From positions 1-64,000 of the forward strand of contig CBIHNI010000010.1 in NCBI GenBank assembly GCA_966211455.1: a DNA stretch of 64,000 nt, written 5' to 3'. A model generated the notes under the pieces. The model was not told where the DNA came from and did no database searches. It was given only the letters and a program-made list of their open reading frames with translations. Every line of letters starts with the position of its first letter. The first letter of the stretch is position 1. The translations under genes and the position numbers were made by a program. Shown here piece after piece: positions 1 through 7,882 of the stretch. Origin of the DNA: 21-14-0-10-47-8 sp966211455. Lineage in GTDB: Bacteria; Bdellovibrionota; Bdellovibrionia; Bdellovibrionales; Bdellovibrionaceae.

Positions 1-60
1 GCGGGTTCGGGCCGGCCGAGGCCCGATTGCATGGATGCAGACACCACATGATACGAGAAA
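1..60. repeat. Intergenic GC-rich repeat element, copy 1 (cut by window edge)
   Basis: The first bases form GC-rich inverted repeats and then the words cccgattgcatgga, gca and cacat-acga. The same string of words in the same order recurs around 9810-9846. Both copies lie just beyond the stop codon of a minus-strand gene (115 here, 9853 there), so they sit at the 3' end of the transcripts. The left part is outside the window. It may be a dispersed intergenic repeat or a structured 3' element. Nothing suggests that it codes. Confidence 0.45.
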
Positions 61-114
61 AGCTACAAGGCTCGAGAAAAAAAACCAGAACCCGGCGGCA
101 GCACCTTCCAGCAG

Positions 115-1014
115 CTATCGGAAAATCAAAGGCACCGTCATCAGGGTGCCCGACCGGGCCGAGCCGAACTGAAGATTGCGATAGATCTTCAGAATTTCGC
201 GGTTCAAGGCGCTTGGGACTTCGCCATCCAATGAAAGCAAAGTGTTCGTCGCGAATTTTGCGGACTCCACTTGGCCATTGGTGCCGACTTGCAATTGCAG
301 GCTGACGGTTCCTTGCGCGAGCTCAGAGTTTGCGAGCAATTCTTGCAGCTGATCGAAACCTTGGTTCAAGATTTTCTCGGTCGACTTGGCCGGCAGGGGG
401 CCTTCAATATAGGTTTTGGGTTCCATGAACCAGCCATGGATAACCAGTCGAGCTTCCATCGGGTCGCGGGTGCCGCGGACTTCGGTGACTCCATGCGGGT
501 AGCGTGGATCAAAGACAACCAGGCGGTTCATCTTGGCCGGGATGCGATCGACGAAGCTTGGCAGCTCGCGATCTTCCGATCCGCCAAAGTTTCGCCAGTA
601 AGAAAGAACTTCGGGTTTTAGGATCAAAGTTTCACCGCCCGAAAATTTTCGATTCTGCCATGGTGTTAGCGAGAAAACATAAGCCCAGGGGCCGTGCGGG
701 ACATCCGAGTGCAATTCTTGTTTGCAACCATCGACGTAATAACTCATCCAAGGCGGCGAAATGTCCCAGCAGCCCAGCGTGCGGCGGCCCCACATGACGA
801 GCTGTTTGTGAAAGCTCATGTACAGCTTTTGTGGGAAGTAATGATAAGCCGGGGTTCGCACCAGCGTGTATTGATCGGGCACGTGCCAGTAGTCCCAGAT
901 GAATCGCTCCGAGCGGGTTTCTTTCGGGTTTCGAAATTGGGATTCAAAATACTGACGAAGTTTCGAAGCTTCCTTCGAAAATCCATCTTGGATCAACACG
1001 TGCGATTTCATCAT
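115..1014 (-). CDS. 2-oxoglutarate/Fe(II)-dependent oxygenase-like protein with TonB-like C-terminal domain
   Basis: About 299 aa. The core resembles 2OG-Fe(II) oxygenases (prolyl-hydroxylase type). HSD at residues 102-104 and a distal His at about 174, followed by Arg at about 189, make a plausible HxD...H iron site with a 2OG-binding Arg. Residues from about 235 to the end look different: a beta-rich segment with the pattern V-x-L-x-L-x-V-x-x-N-G-x-V and a final LMTVPLIF, as in TonB/AgmX C-terminal domains. There is no signal peptide. The start ATG at 1014 overlaps the stop of the upstream gene (ATGA); a longer start at 1104 would overlap that gene by 94 bases and is less likely. The two genes are therefore translationally coupled. 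The substrate is unknown. The oxygenase call is fairly good; the C-terminal call is tentative. Confidence 0.7.
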   Translation of the reverse strand: MMKSHVLIQDGFSKEASKLRQYFESQFRNPKETRSERFIWDYWHVPDQYTLVRTPAYHYFPQKLYMSFHKQLVMWGRRTLGCWDISPPWMSYYVDGCKQELHSDVPHGPWAYVFSLTPWQNRKFSGGETLILKPEVLSYWRNFGGSEDRELPSFVDRIPAKMNRLVVFDPRYPHGVTEVRGTRDPMEARLVIHGWFMEPKTYIEGPLPAKSTEKILNQGFDQLQELLANSELAQGTVSLQLQVGTNGQVESAKFATNTLLSLDGEVPSALNREILKIYRNLQFGSARSGTLMTVPLIFR

Positions 1015-1703
1015 AGACAAGTTCCTGCCAGACAGTTGCGGCCTTGGCGACAATCTGATTTTTTCTGGCAGGTGGTCAAGCACTGGCTTGAAACTTTCTC
1101 GCAAATGTAAGAGCCGCAGCTTGAAGACTGGCCATCCGGAGATTTCTGCAAATGCTCGCCGTCGGTCGTGACCTCACAGTAGGCCTTTTTCTCGGTGCAA
1201 AGGCCTTTCCAGCACATTTGGTGGCTTGCGCAAGCGGTCTCGGTGTCGCAGGCAATGCAAGAAAGGGGAGCCGGCGTGGGTTCGGGCATGGTGGCTTCAT
1301 ACTCTGCACGAGAAGTCTTCCAGCGTTCGTAAAGATCTTGGCAATGGGCATCGGCCAGATTGCATTGGATCGACGGAACGCAGGCGTCTTTTCCATTATA
1401 GACGTAGCCATTCAAGCAGTCGTTGGCATTTTCGGCTTGGCGCAGGCAAAGGCCCGAAGCCGGCGAGCAGCGGTAAGCGTCGCAGTTTTGCGTCTCGCCG
1501 CGCGAGTTCACGGACCAGCGCTCGTTTCCGCAATAAGCTGCTTGGTATTTGCAACTGCCTTGATCGCAGAGCCCGCCAATTCCACATTCGGCATGAATGA
1601 CGCAGGCTTTCGCGCAGGCGTCCTGGGCCCCGGCGCGATGGGGCGAGACGACGGTGAATAGAACTGAAAATGAAAAAACGAATCCCCAAAGCAATTGGCG
1701 CAT
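1011..1703 (-). CDS. Secreted cysteine-rich protein
   Basis: 230 aa. The N-terminus (MRQLLWGFVFSFSVLFTVV...AGA) is a good Sec signal peptide with cleavage near AGA-QD. The mature part has about 30 cysteines in short CxxxC-rich units (C-x-A-x-C-V-I-H-A-E-C type, repeated again near residues 155-200 and at the C-terminus), as in disulphide-rich EGF/Dickkopf-like or latent extracellular modules. It probably folds outside the cytoplasm with many disulphides. It overlaps the 2OG oxygenase start by 4 bases. A hydroxylase next to a disulphide-rich secreted protein is suggestive, but the oxygenase lacks a signal peptide, so a direct enzyme-substrate relation is unproven. No enzyme motif was recognised. 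Confidence 0.75.
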   Translation of the reverse strand: MRQLLWGFVFSFSVLFTVVSPHRAGAQDACAKACVIHAECGIGGLCDQGSCKYQAAYCGNERWSVNSRGETQNCDAYRCSPASGLCLRQAENANDCLNGYVYNGKDACVPSIQCNLADAHCQDLYERWKTSRAEYEATMPEPTPAPLSCIACDTETACASHQMCWKGLCTEKKAYCEVTTDGEHLQKSPDGQSSSCGSYICEKVSSQCLTTCQKKSDCRQGRNCLAGTCL

Positions 1704-1869
1704 ACTGTTCCCCTCTCGTATGGCTCATTGTGAGCTGAAGTTTTTAGATGTTTCAAGACGGAAATACGTCAAGATCGCTTTTGAACGCAACGCTAACAAA
1801 ATCTTTCTTGCATCAAAGCCCCCTGGCCTAGAGAATTTTACAGCAACGATGCCAAATTTTGGAGGTCCC

Positions 1870-2802
1870 ATGGCCCAGAGCACTCGCAATGATTTTCTTT
1901 TGTCGACGCTAGATCTGGCGCAGATGCTGGACACCGAGCCCGCGGCTTTGCTGAAAGAAATCGAAATGCAAGCGGGCCCTTTGAAGTCGAAGGCGCATCT
2001 GGAACCGAAAATCGTGCGCAAGTATTTAAGCTCGCAGGGATTTCAGTATCCGCAAAAAATCATCTCCTTCCAGATGCTGAAGGGTGGGGTTGCGAAAACC
2101 ACATCCGCCTTGAATTTCGGTCTGCGCGCCGCCATGTACGGGGCCCGCGTTTTATTTGTCGATCTGGATCAGCAAGCAAATTTGACCTTTGCCTTGGGGC
2201 AAGAGTCCGAAGAGCTTCCGGTGTGGGTCGACATCGTCGAAAAGAAAGTCTCCGCCGAGAAAGCGACGCTTAAAATTGACGAAGGCATTGACCTGATTCC
2301 GTCCAGCCTCAACAACTCGGTCTTGGATCGTGTGCTGCTGAATTCCAATCGCAATTGGGCGCAGGCGGTGAAAGCTCCGCTGAAAGAAGTGCAGTCCTTT
2401 TATGATCTTGTGATCATCGATACGGCCCCGAATCTGTCGGCGATCAACACGGCCGCAACTTGCGCTTCGGATTTGGTGGTGCTGCCGATCAATCCGGACA
2501 AGTTTTCGATGATGGGCCTGCAAAAACACATGGAAGATCTGCAGGATCTGAAAAAAGAGTTCGAACTCCAGTTTGAGACGAAGATCCTGCTGACGAGATT
2601 TGACACCCGAGAAAGCTCGAGCCATGAAATTCTGGCACAGTGTCATGAAAAATATGACAATCTTCTTCTAAAGAACTATATTCGAACCTCGTCGGAGATC
2701 AAAAATACGATCCGTACCAGCCGCACGATTTTCAATGCGAAATCCAATGCCAAGACGGATTACGATCAGATGACCCGAGAACTTTTGAATCTGCATATTT
2801 AA
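1870..2802 (+). CDS. ParA/Soj-family ATPase
   Basis: 310 aa. The deviant Walker A KGGVAKTT is at residues 71-78, the switch VDLDQQAN near 100 and Walker B VIIDTAP near 180, all typical of ParA/MinD ATPases. The first about 60 residues carry a predicted helix-rich region that could be the DNA-binding N-terminus seen in type Ia ParA. The start ATG at 1870 follows GGAGG at 1861-1865; upstream in-frame codons lack a comparable site. It is followed 17 bases later by a gene for a 165-aa protein that is not a recognisable ParB, and then by BolA. Roles could be chromosome or cargo positioning. No parS-like site was seen nearby. Confidence 0.85.
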   Translation: MAQSTRNDFLLSTLDLAQMLDTEPAALLKEIEMQAGPLKSKAHLEPKIVRKYLSSQGFQYPQKIISFQMLKGGVAKTTSALNFGLRAAMYGARVLFVDLDQQANLTFALGQESEELPVWVDIVEKKVSAEKATLKIDEGIDLIPSSLNNSVLDRVLLNSNRNWAQAVKAPLKEVQSFYDLVIIDTAPNLSAINTAATCASDLVVLPINPDKFSMMGLQKHMEDLQDLKKEFELQFETKILLTRFDTRESSSHEILAQCHEKYDNLLLKNYIRTSSEIKNTIRTSRTIFNAKSNAKTDYDQMTRELLNLHI

Positions 2803-2819
2803 TGTGAAGGAGAAATCCA

Positions 2820-3317
2820 ATGGCAAAACGTAGACCCGGCCGTGATCCTGAAATGCAACCCGCTCCTGGCGATACGCACGGAGATGTTTCGGTTGTCGAT
2901 GTTGAAAATTCATACGAAGCGGCCGAATCGGTTGCGACTTCAAAGCATCACAGCGAAGACGACAGCACAAATGAAACGAAGCACGCCGCTTCTTCGGAAG
3001 ATTCGCAAACATCAGAAGGCCCGAAGGTGGAATTGAACTTTAAAGGTTCTGAAATTCTTCGCGCCAAATTTCCAAAACCATTCGAAGTCGCCGAGCAGAT
3101 CGCGACCGATTGGGTTCATGATGGCCGTTTCGAAGGTCTGCCGCTGGGGCATCCTTTGGCGCAGTTTTTTGCAGCCAAGGGTTTAAGAAAAGCCAAAGAA
3201 ATCGAAAAGAAGGTTCTGGAAAGCCCGACGACGGAAAAGCTTGCGATGCAGGCCTTAACCGCCGGAATGAAAGCGCAGGAGATCATCAATCAGGTCCGCG
3301 CCAAGGTGAAAAAATAA
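2820..3317 (+). CDS. Hypothetical protein, partner of ParA-like ATPase
   Basis: 165 aa. Residues 1-70 are low-complexity, rich in S, T, E, D and H and probably disordered. Residues 70-165 are helical, with conserved-looking segments such as FPKPFEVAEQIATDWVHDGRF and a lysine-rich C-terminal helix (VRAKVKK). There is no HTH of ParB type and no signal peptide. It follows the ParA-like gene by 17 bases with an aaggag ribosome site, and is followed by BolA 4 bases later, so it is clearly in the same operon. It may be an adaptor or cargo for the ATPase; this is inference from position only. Confidence 0.7.
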   Translation: MAKRRPGRDPEMQPAPGDTHGDVSVVDVENSYEAAESVATSKHHSEDDSTNETKHAASSEDSQTSEGPKVELNFKGSEILRAKFPKPFEVAEQIATDWVHDGRFEGLPLGHPLAQFFAAKGLRKAKEIEKKVLESPTTEKLAMQALTAGMKAQEIINQVRAKVKK

Positions 3318-3321
3318 TCCC

Positions 3322-3642
3322 ATGAATCTCGAGTCCTCTTTACGTCAGAAGCTGGAGCAGACGTTTCAGCCCAGCTATCTGGAAATCGAAAACGAAAGCC
3401 ATAAGCATTCCCGCGGTGGGAGCGAAACCCATTTTCGCATCATCGTGGTCTCGGACAAGTTCGAAGGGCTTTCGCGCGTGGATCGCCAGCGTCAGGTGGC
3501 CGGTCTTTTCGATGCCGAACGCGATCAGGGGCTGCATGCCCTTTCTCAGCGCACCTTCACGCCTAAAGAATGGGCAGAAATGAAGGACAAGCTCACACTG
3601 AAGTCACCGGCTTGTTCGCATCATAGCCCGTCGGAGAAGTGA
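3322..3642 (+). CDS. bolA: BolA family protein
   Basis: 106 aa, normal for BolA. The family core ESHKHSRGGSETHFRIIVVS (residues 25-44) is followed by F-x-G-L-S-R-V-D-R-Q-R and then HALSQRTFTPKEW, a near-textbook BolA match including the histidines implicated in Fe-S/glutaredoxin partnering. BolA proteins act with monothiol glutaredoxins in iron-sulphur handling and in some bacteria affect morphology genes. It lies 4 bases after the preceding hypothetical gene, so probably belongs to the ParA operon. Confidence 0.9.
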   Translation: MNLESSLRQKLEQTFQPSYLEIENESHKHSRGGSETHFRIIVVSDKFEGLSRVDRQRQVAGLFDAERDQGLHALSQRTFTPKEWAEMKDKLTLKSPACSHHSPSEK

Positions 3643-3649
3643 CATCCTG

Positions 3650-3850
3650 TTATTTCAAATCTTCGATTTGGTTTTTGAGCTCTTTGAGGAGCTCTTTGAC
3701 GTCCGAAAGCATTTGCTCGTCGGCCGAAGGCTTATTGACCTGCTGGGAAAGAGAATCCCACGCGTCTAAGGCCTTTTTCAGTTCTGTACTCGTCTCAAGG
3801 ATCCGTCTTCGAGATGAGGACTTGTCTTTCGTATCTTTGATGTCGTCCAT
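3650..3850 (-). CDS. Small coiled-coil protein, hypothetical
   Basis: 66 aa, highly charged and helical. The heptad-like pattern in ELKKALDAWDSLSQQV and VKELLKELKNQIEDL suggests a short coiled coil. It is convergent with bolA (7-base gap) and divergent from ettA, and nothing else explains this 200-base stretch. No domain was recognised. The gene is plausible rather than certain because it is short. Confidence 0.5.
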   Translation of the reverse strand: MDDIKDTKDKSSSRRRILETSTELKKALDAWDSLSQQVNKPSADEQMLSDVKELLKELKNQIEDLK

Positions 3851-3941
3851 GTTGTTGCCAAGGAGTGTAAGAGCAAATCCAAGGCTTTGACAAGCATCAT
3901 TCTCGTGCTAACTAATGAATTTCTCAGAGGGAGAATCGTGC

Positions 3942-5618
3942 ATGTCTCATGAAATTATCTATACGATGAAGGGTGTTTCAAAAGTCTATCCACCCAATCG
4001 TTACGTTCTGAAAAACATTTATCTTTCTTACTTTTACGGTGCCAAAATCGGCGTATTGGGTTTGAACGGTTCGGGAAAATCCTCTCTGCTGAGAATCATG
4101 GCAAACGTCGATAAAGACTTTTTGGGCGAAGCTTTTCCGGCGAAGCAAATGAAGGTCGGTTATCTCGAGCAAGAGCCCGAGCTGGATAACAGCTTGAATG
4201 TGCGCGATAACATTTTCTCGGGCATGGGCGAACTGCCAAAGCTGATGACCGAATACAACAAGATCAATGAAAAATTCCAAGATCCCGATCTCGATCCAAA
4301 CGAGATGGAGAAAATGATCGAAAAGCAGGCACAGCTGCAAGAAAAGATCGAAGCATTGAATGGTTGGGAAATCGATCAGGTCATCGAAAAAGCGATGGAT
4401 GCCCTTCGCTGTCCAGATGGCGATCTGCCTGTCACCAATCTTTCGGGCGGGGAAAAGCGTCGTGTGGCTTTGTGCCGTCTGTTGCTTTCAAATCCGGACA
4501 TCTTGCTGCTGGACGAGCCGACGAATCATTTGGACGCGGAAAGCGTCCTGTGGCTCGAGCAATACTTGGCGCGTTTCCCGGGCACGGTCATCGCGGTCAC
4601 CCACGATCGTTACTTCTTGGATAACGTCGCCGGTTGGATTCTGGAACTGGATCGTGGTGAAGGCATTCCTTGGAAAGGCAATTACACCTCTTGGCTGGAA
4701 CAAAAAGAAAAGCGCACGGCCGCTGAAGAAAAAGCGCAAGAACGTCGTAATAAAACCTTAGAGCGCGAGCTGGAATGGGTTCGCATGGCTCCGCGTGCTC
4801 GTCAGGCGAAAAGCAAGGCGCGTGTTTCCAATTACGAAAATCTGATCAAGGAACCAAGTCCGGAAAAACTGCAGGAGCTTTCGATCTACATTCCGCCGGG
4901 CCCACGCTTGGGGGATGTGGTGGTTGAAGCGAAGAACGTGCGCAAAGCCTTTGGCGATAAGCTTCTGTTCGACAATATGAATTTCTCGATCCCGAAAGGG
5001 GCGATCGTGGGCGTGATCGGGCCGAATGGTGCGGGTAAGACCACGTTGGTTCGCATGATCACGGGGAAAGACAAAGCCGATAGCGGTGAATTCAACGTGG
5101 GTTCAACCGTGAAAATGGCTTACGTCGATCAATCACGCGAAACCTTGGATCCGAACAAGTCGGTCTACGACACGCTTTCGGAAGGTCAGGACGTGATCAA
5201 GCTTGGCAACCGCGAGGTCAATGCCCGTCAGTATGTCTCTTGGTTCAACTTCAGCGGCGACTCTCAGCAAAAGAAAGTCGGAGCCCTGTCAGGCGGCGAG
5301 CGCAATCGCGTGAACATGGCGAAGATCCTGAAGACCGGCGGGAACTTGTTGATTCTTGACGAGCCGACGAATGATTTGGACGTGAACACCATGCGTGCGT
5401 TGGAAGAGGCGCTGCTCGAATTCGGTGGCTCGGCCATCGTGATCTCGCACGATCGCTGGTTCTTGGATCGCATCTGCACGCACATCTTGGCGTTTGAAGG
5501 CGATTCGCAGGTTTACTTCTACAACGGCAATTTCACCGAATACGAAGAAGACAAACGCAAACGCCTGGGCGACGAAGCTTCTCAGCCCAAGCGCATCCGT
5601 TATCGTCCTTTGCAATAA
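3942..5618 (+). CDS. ettA: Energy-dependent translational throttle protein EttA (ABC-F ATPase)
   Basis: 558 aa, the usual length for EttA. There are two ABC cassettes in one chain without membrane segments: Walker A GLNGSGKSS near residue 40 and GPNGAGKTT near 360, signatures LSGGEKRR and LSGGERNR, Walker B LLLDEPTNHLD and LILDEPTNDLD. The basic/acidic linker around residues 240-310, with the RxRQAKSKARVSNYE segment, is the ABC-F P-site tRNA-interacting motif region. The protein binds the ribosomal E site and gates elongation by ATP/ADP level. The ATG at 3942 gives the standard MSHEIIYTM start; a nearby upstream ATG at 3915 would add only nine residues. It is monocistronic. Confidence 0.95.
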   Translation: MSHEIIYTMKGVSKVYPPNRYVLKNIYLSYFYGAKIGVLGLNGSGKSSLLRIMANVDKDFLGEAFPAKQMKVGYLEQEPELDNSLNVRDNIFSGMGELPKLMTEYNKINEKFQDPDLDPNEMEKMIEKQAQLQEKIEALNGWEIDQVIEKAMDALRCPDGDLPVTNLSGGEKRRVALCRLLLSNPDILLLDEPTNHLDAESVLWLEQYLARFPGTVIAVTHDRYFLDNVAGWILELDRGEGIPWKGNYTSWLEQKEKRTAAEEKAQERRNKTLERELEWVRMAPRARQAKSKARVSNYENLIKEPSPEKLQELSIYIPPGPRLGDVVVEAKNVRKAFGDKLLFDNMNFSIPKGAIVGVIGPNGAGKTTLVRMITGKDKADSGEFNVGSTVKMAYVDQSRETLDPNKSVYDTLSEGQDVIKLGNREVNARQYVSWFNFSGDSQQKKVGALSGGERNRVNMAKILKTGGNLLILDEPTNDLDVNTMRALEEALLEFGGSAIVISHDRWFLDRICTHILAFEGDSQVYFYNGNFTEYEEDKRKRLGDEASQPKRIRYRPLQ

Positions 5619-5634
5619 AGCTCAAATCTGCGGC

Positions 5635-5736
5635 TCAGTCCTGGGCCGCAGAGACAATCACTTTCACCACAGCTTGCGGTTTCGACAGCATCGGCACATG
5701 GCTGGATGACAGCTTGGTCGTGTGCGCGGTCATTCT
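5635..5736 (-). pseudogene. C-terminal fragment of an alpha/beta hydrolase
   Basis: Reading the minus strand, codons just before a TGA at 5635 spell LSSSHVPMLSKPQAVVKVI and then VSAAQD. This is the typical end of alpha/beta hydrolases of the SSHV-x-M-L-S-x-P type, containing the catalytic-His segment. A stop codon interrupts the frame about 33 codons upstream, and no hydrolase body remains between here and the J-domain gene. It looks like a relic left after deletion. The match is short, so the call is moderate. Confidence 0.5.
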
Positions 5737-5770
5737 TTATTTGCAGGATGCGAAGAGCTGAAAGTGAAGA

Positions 5771-6193
5771 TTAGAATAATGTCTGCAAGACGGCACGGGC
5801 TTGCATCAAACGTTGGAACTTGAAAGCGGAACCGCCTTGATCGGGATGAAGCTTCAAAGCCAAAGAGCGGAAGGCCTTTTTCAGATCAGGGCCGCTGAAA
5901 TTCGCAGCCAAGGCCGCGCCTTGCTGATTGAAGAACTCGAAAGCTTCGCTCTGCGGGGCCGAGAATTTGTGATCGGGACGGGGGCGGGGTGCCGGTCGCA
6001 AGCGATGATAAGCCTGTCCTTTTTGAGGAGTTTCAAAGCGGCGAGTGTCCAGGTGCCCAACAAGATGCGTCCAAAGTTCCGAATGAAGTTCCGTCTTGGG
6101 AGACGCTTTTTCAGAGGAAGCGGGCGCGCTTTTTTCCATTTCCTTGCGGATCTTGGTTTCCAGAATTTGCGCGAACTCCATGAATGTGCCCAT
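5771..6193 (-). CDS. J-domain (DnaJ-like) protein
   Basis: About 140 aa from the start chosen here. The C-terminal 60 residues are a J domain: DLKKAFRSLALKLHPDQGGS contains the diagnostic HPD tripeptide that stimulates Hsp70 ATPase, followed by KFQRLMQARAVLQTLF. The N-terminal part is helical and charged (MEFAQILETKIRKEMEK). The same reading frame stays open to 6508, but the extra 105 residues would be made of repeated SRGE/FSEGK units encoded by a 21-bp repeat array, so ATG 6193 (or 6181) is preferred. There is no zinc-finger or substrate domain of true DnaJ. The client and partner Hsp70 are unknown. Confidence 0.7.
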   Translation of the reverse strand: MGTFMEFAQILETKIRKEMEKSAPASSEKASPKTELHSELWTHLVGHLDTRRFETPQKGQAYHRLRPAPRPRPDHKFSAPQSEAFEFFNQQGAALAANFSGPDLKKAFRSLALKLHPDQGGSAFKFQRLMQARAVLQTLF

Positions 6194-6250
6194 GACTTCT
6201 TTTCGGCTCAAGATGAGATTTTTCGAGGGGGGAAAGGCGTTTTTCCTACT

Positions 6251-6492
6251 TTTTCCCTCTGAAAACCGGACTTTTTTGGTGCTGGACCCCAAGCCTAGGG
6301 CTGGTTTTCCCTCTGAAAATGGGTCGTTTTGACCATTCAAACGCCGGTACCCCAGGGCGAAGGACGGCGCCTTTTCCCTCTGCGGCCGCTTTGAAACAGT
6401 GAAAAAAAGAGGGAATTCCCCTCTAGAAATGGGCATTTTCCCTCTGAAAATAGGGGTTTTCTCTCGAGAATTCTCATTTTCCCCTCTAGAAA
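6251..6492. repeat. Array of TTTTCCCTCTGAAAA repeats with 21-bp phasing
   Basis: The 15-mer TTTTCCCTCTGAAAA, itself a TTTTC-N5-GAAAA inverted repeat, occurs exactly at 6251-6265, 6305-6319 and 6436-6450. Half or variant copies lie at 6372, 6415-6429, 6457 and 6477. In the right-hand part the CCTCT cores fall at 6420, 6441, (6462) and 6483, exactly 21 bp apart or two helical turns. The array lies between the divergent J-domain and SWIB genes. It could be a multi-site operator, a satellite-like repeat, or a heptapeptide-coding extension of the J-domain protein (21 bp equals 7 codons). Confidence 0.7.
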
Positions 6493-6636
6493 CCGCTGTT
6501 TTTTGCAAAAAAAATGAAACACCCCTTCATTTTTTTTTGGACAAACGCAGAGAAGTGTTTAGACTAGCTTTTGTTGAGAACCAATAACCCGTCTCGGAAA
6601 CAATCACCAAGACGACCCATTTGTGGAGGATACAAA

Positions 6637-6990
6637 ATGGCAAAGAAAGCAAAAAAGGCGACAAAAAAAGCCGCTACTAAGAAAGCAGCTCCAAAAAAAG
6701 CTGCAACTAAAAAAGCTGCGACTAAGAAGACAGCTTCTAAAAGAAAGCCAAATCCAGCTTTCATGAAGCCACTGACTCCTAGCGCGACTTTGGCTGCTGT
6801 CGTCGGTGCTGGCTCTATGCCACGTACTCAAGTTGTTAAAAAACTTTGGGACTACATCAAGAAGCACAAACTTCAAGATGAAAAAAATCGTCGCAACATC
6901 AACGCTGACGAAAAATTGAAAGCTTTGTTCGGCAAGAACACTGTTTCAATGTTTGAAATGACAAAAATCGTTTCTAAACACCTGAAATAA
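6637..6990 (+). CDS. SWIB/MDM2-domain protein with histone H1-like tail
   Basis: 117 aa. Residues 1-37 are almost pure lysine, alanine and threonine in KKAATKKAA-type repeats, like the C-terminal tail of histone H1 or bacterial Hc1-like proteins. Residues about 45-117 form a SWIB/MDM2 domain (LTPSATLAAVVGAG, RTQVVKKLWDYIKKHKLQD, RRNINADEKLKALFG). The protein should bind DNA and condense or organise the nucleoid; similar fusions occur in chlamydiae and deltaproteobacteria. The start ATG at 6637 follows GGAGG at 6626-6630; an upstream in-frame start at 6571 lacks one. Codons AAA/AAG and GCT dominate. It is followed by two hairpins, the second a strong terminator. Confidence 0.9.
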   Translation: MAKKAKKATKKAATKKAAPKKAATKKAATKKTASKRKPNPAFMKPLTPSATLAAVVGAGSMPRTQVVKKLWDYIKKHKLQDEKNRRNINADEKLKALFGKNTVSMFEMTKIVSKHLK

Positions 6991-7037
6991 GCAGGTCTGA
7001 AGAAGGCGGGGCTTTTCAAGGCCCCTTCATCTGTGCT

Positions 7038-7070
7038 AAACCCACTCAAGGTAACAAGAGTGGGTTTTTC
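7038..7070 (+). terminator. Rho-independent terminator between SWIB gene and map
   Basis: A perfect 10-bp stem AAACCCACTC/GAGTGGGTTT with a 10-base loop is followed by TTTC. It ends only 17 bases before the map start codon. A second GC-rich hairpin (ggggc...gcccc, about 7008-7025) lies just before it. It ends SWIB transcription, and also sits inside the leader of map, so map either has its own promoter overlapping the hairpin or is fed by read-through. Confidence 0.85.
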
Positions 7071-7087
7071 ATTTTCAGGGGTTCCTT

Positions 7088-7849
7088 ATGGCGATCGTTC
7101 CATTGACTAAAGAAGAAATCAAAAAGATGGAATATATCTGCCGAATGACCGCCCGAACCCTGAACCATGTTGGGAAATTCGTCAGAGCCGGCATGACCAC
7201 TGATGAGCTCGATAAAATCGTTTACGACTTCACTATGACAAACAACTTGGTTCCGGCCTGCTTGGGCTACCACGGCTACCCGAAGACCATCTGCACCTCG
7301 ATCAACGAGGTCGTCTGTCACGGTCTTCCGGATTCCACGAAATTAAAAGATGGCGATATCATCAACATCGACTGCAGCAGCGAAAAAGACGGCTTTTTCG
7401 GCGATTGCTCGGCGACTTTCTTTGTTGGCAATGTTTCGGAAGAAGCAAAAAAGCTCGTGCAAGTGGCCAAAGAAGCTCGGGACCGCGGCATCGAAGCGGT
7501 TCGTCCCAAGGGCACCACCGGCGATATCGGCTTTGTGACCGAAAAGTTCGTCAGCCGTCATGGCTACAGCACGGTCAAAGAGATCGGCGGGCACGGGATC
7601 GGGCGCAAATTCCACGATGAGCCCTTTGTTCCGGCTTACGGCAAGAAAGGCCGGGGTGACATCCTGGTGCCTTGGCAGTGTATCACCGTCGAGCCGATGA
7701 TTAACGAGGGGCGGCCTGAATTTAAAGAGGTCGACATCCCGGGCTCAACTATTAAATACTATGCAACGATTGACGGAAAGTTATCGGCGCAATTCGAGCA
7801 CACCGTACTGGTCACAGACACCGGTTACGAAGTGCTAACTTTGGATTAA
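7088..7849 (+). CDS. map: Methionine aminopeptidase, type I
   Basis: 253 aa, a normal length. The two-metal site is visible in order: Asp in INIDCSSEKDG, Asp in FFGDCS, His in EIGGHGIGRKFH, Glu in TVEPMI and Glu in SAQFEHT. The N-terminal zinc-finger extension of eukaryotic type I enzymes is absent. The enzyme removes initiator methionine from nascent proteins with small second residues and is normally essential. The start is supported by an aggggt ribosome site 5-6 bases upstream. It directly precedes ahcY (33-base gap) on the same strand; together they touch methionine and methyl-cycle metabolism. Confidence 0.95.
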   Translation: MAIVPLTKEEIKKMEYICRMTARTLNHVGKFVRAGMTTDELDKIVYDFTMTNNLVPACLGYHGYPKTICTSINEVVCHGLPDSTKLKDGDIINIDCSSEKDGFFGDCSATFFVGNVSEEAKKLVQVAKEARDRGIEAVRPKGTTGDIGFVTEKFVSRHGYSTVKEIGGHGIGRKFHDEPFVPAYGKKGRGDILVPWQCITVEPMINEGRPEFKEVDIPGSTIKYYATIDGKLSAQFEHTVLVTDTGYEVLTLD

Positions 7850-7882
7850 AACTTAAAAAGAAAACCTAACCACAGAGGACCT

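Noticed and set aside
1597..1869. N-terminal extension of the ParA gene from an upstream in-frame codon
   Set aside because: It would run across the divergent secreted-protein gene, and a clear GGAGG precedes ATG 1870.
2152..2646. Long antisense open frame opposite the ParA gene
   Set aside because: It mirrors the codon pattern of the real gene and has no ribosome site or recognisable protein sequence.
6200..6500. CRISPR array from the repeated ttttccctctgaaaa units
   Set aside because: The repeats are only 15 bp, spacing is 21-67 bp and spacers are not uniform; there are no cas genes.
7850..7882. SAH riboswitch upstream of ahcY
   Set aside because: The spacer is just 33 bases and contains no room for the motif.
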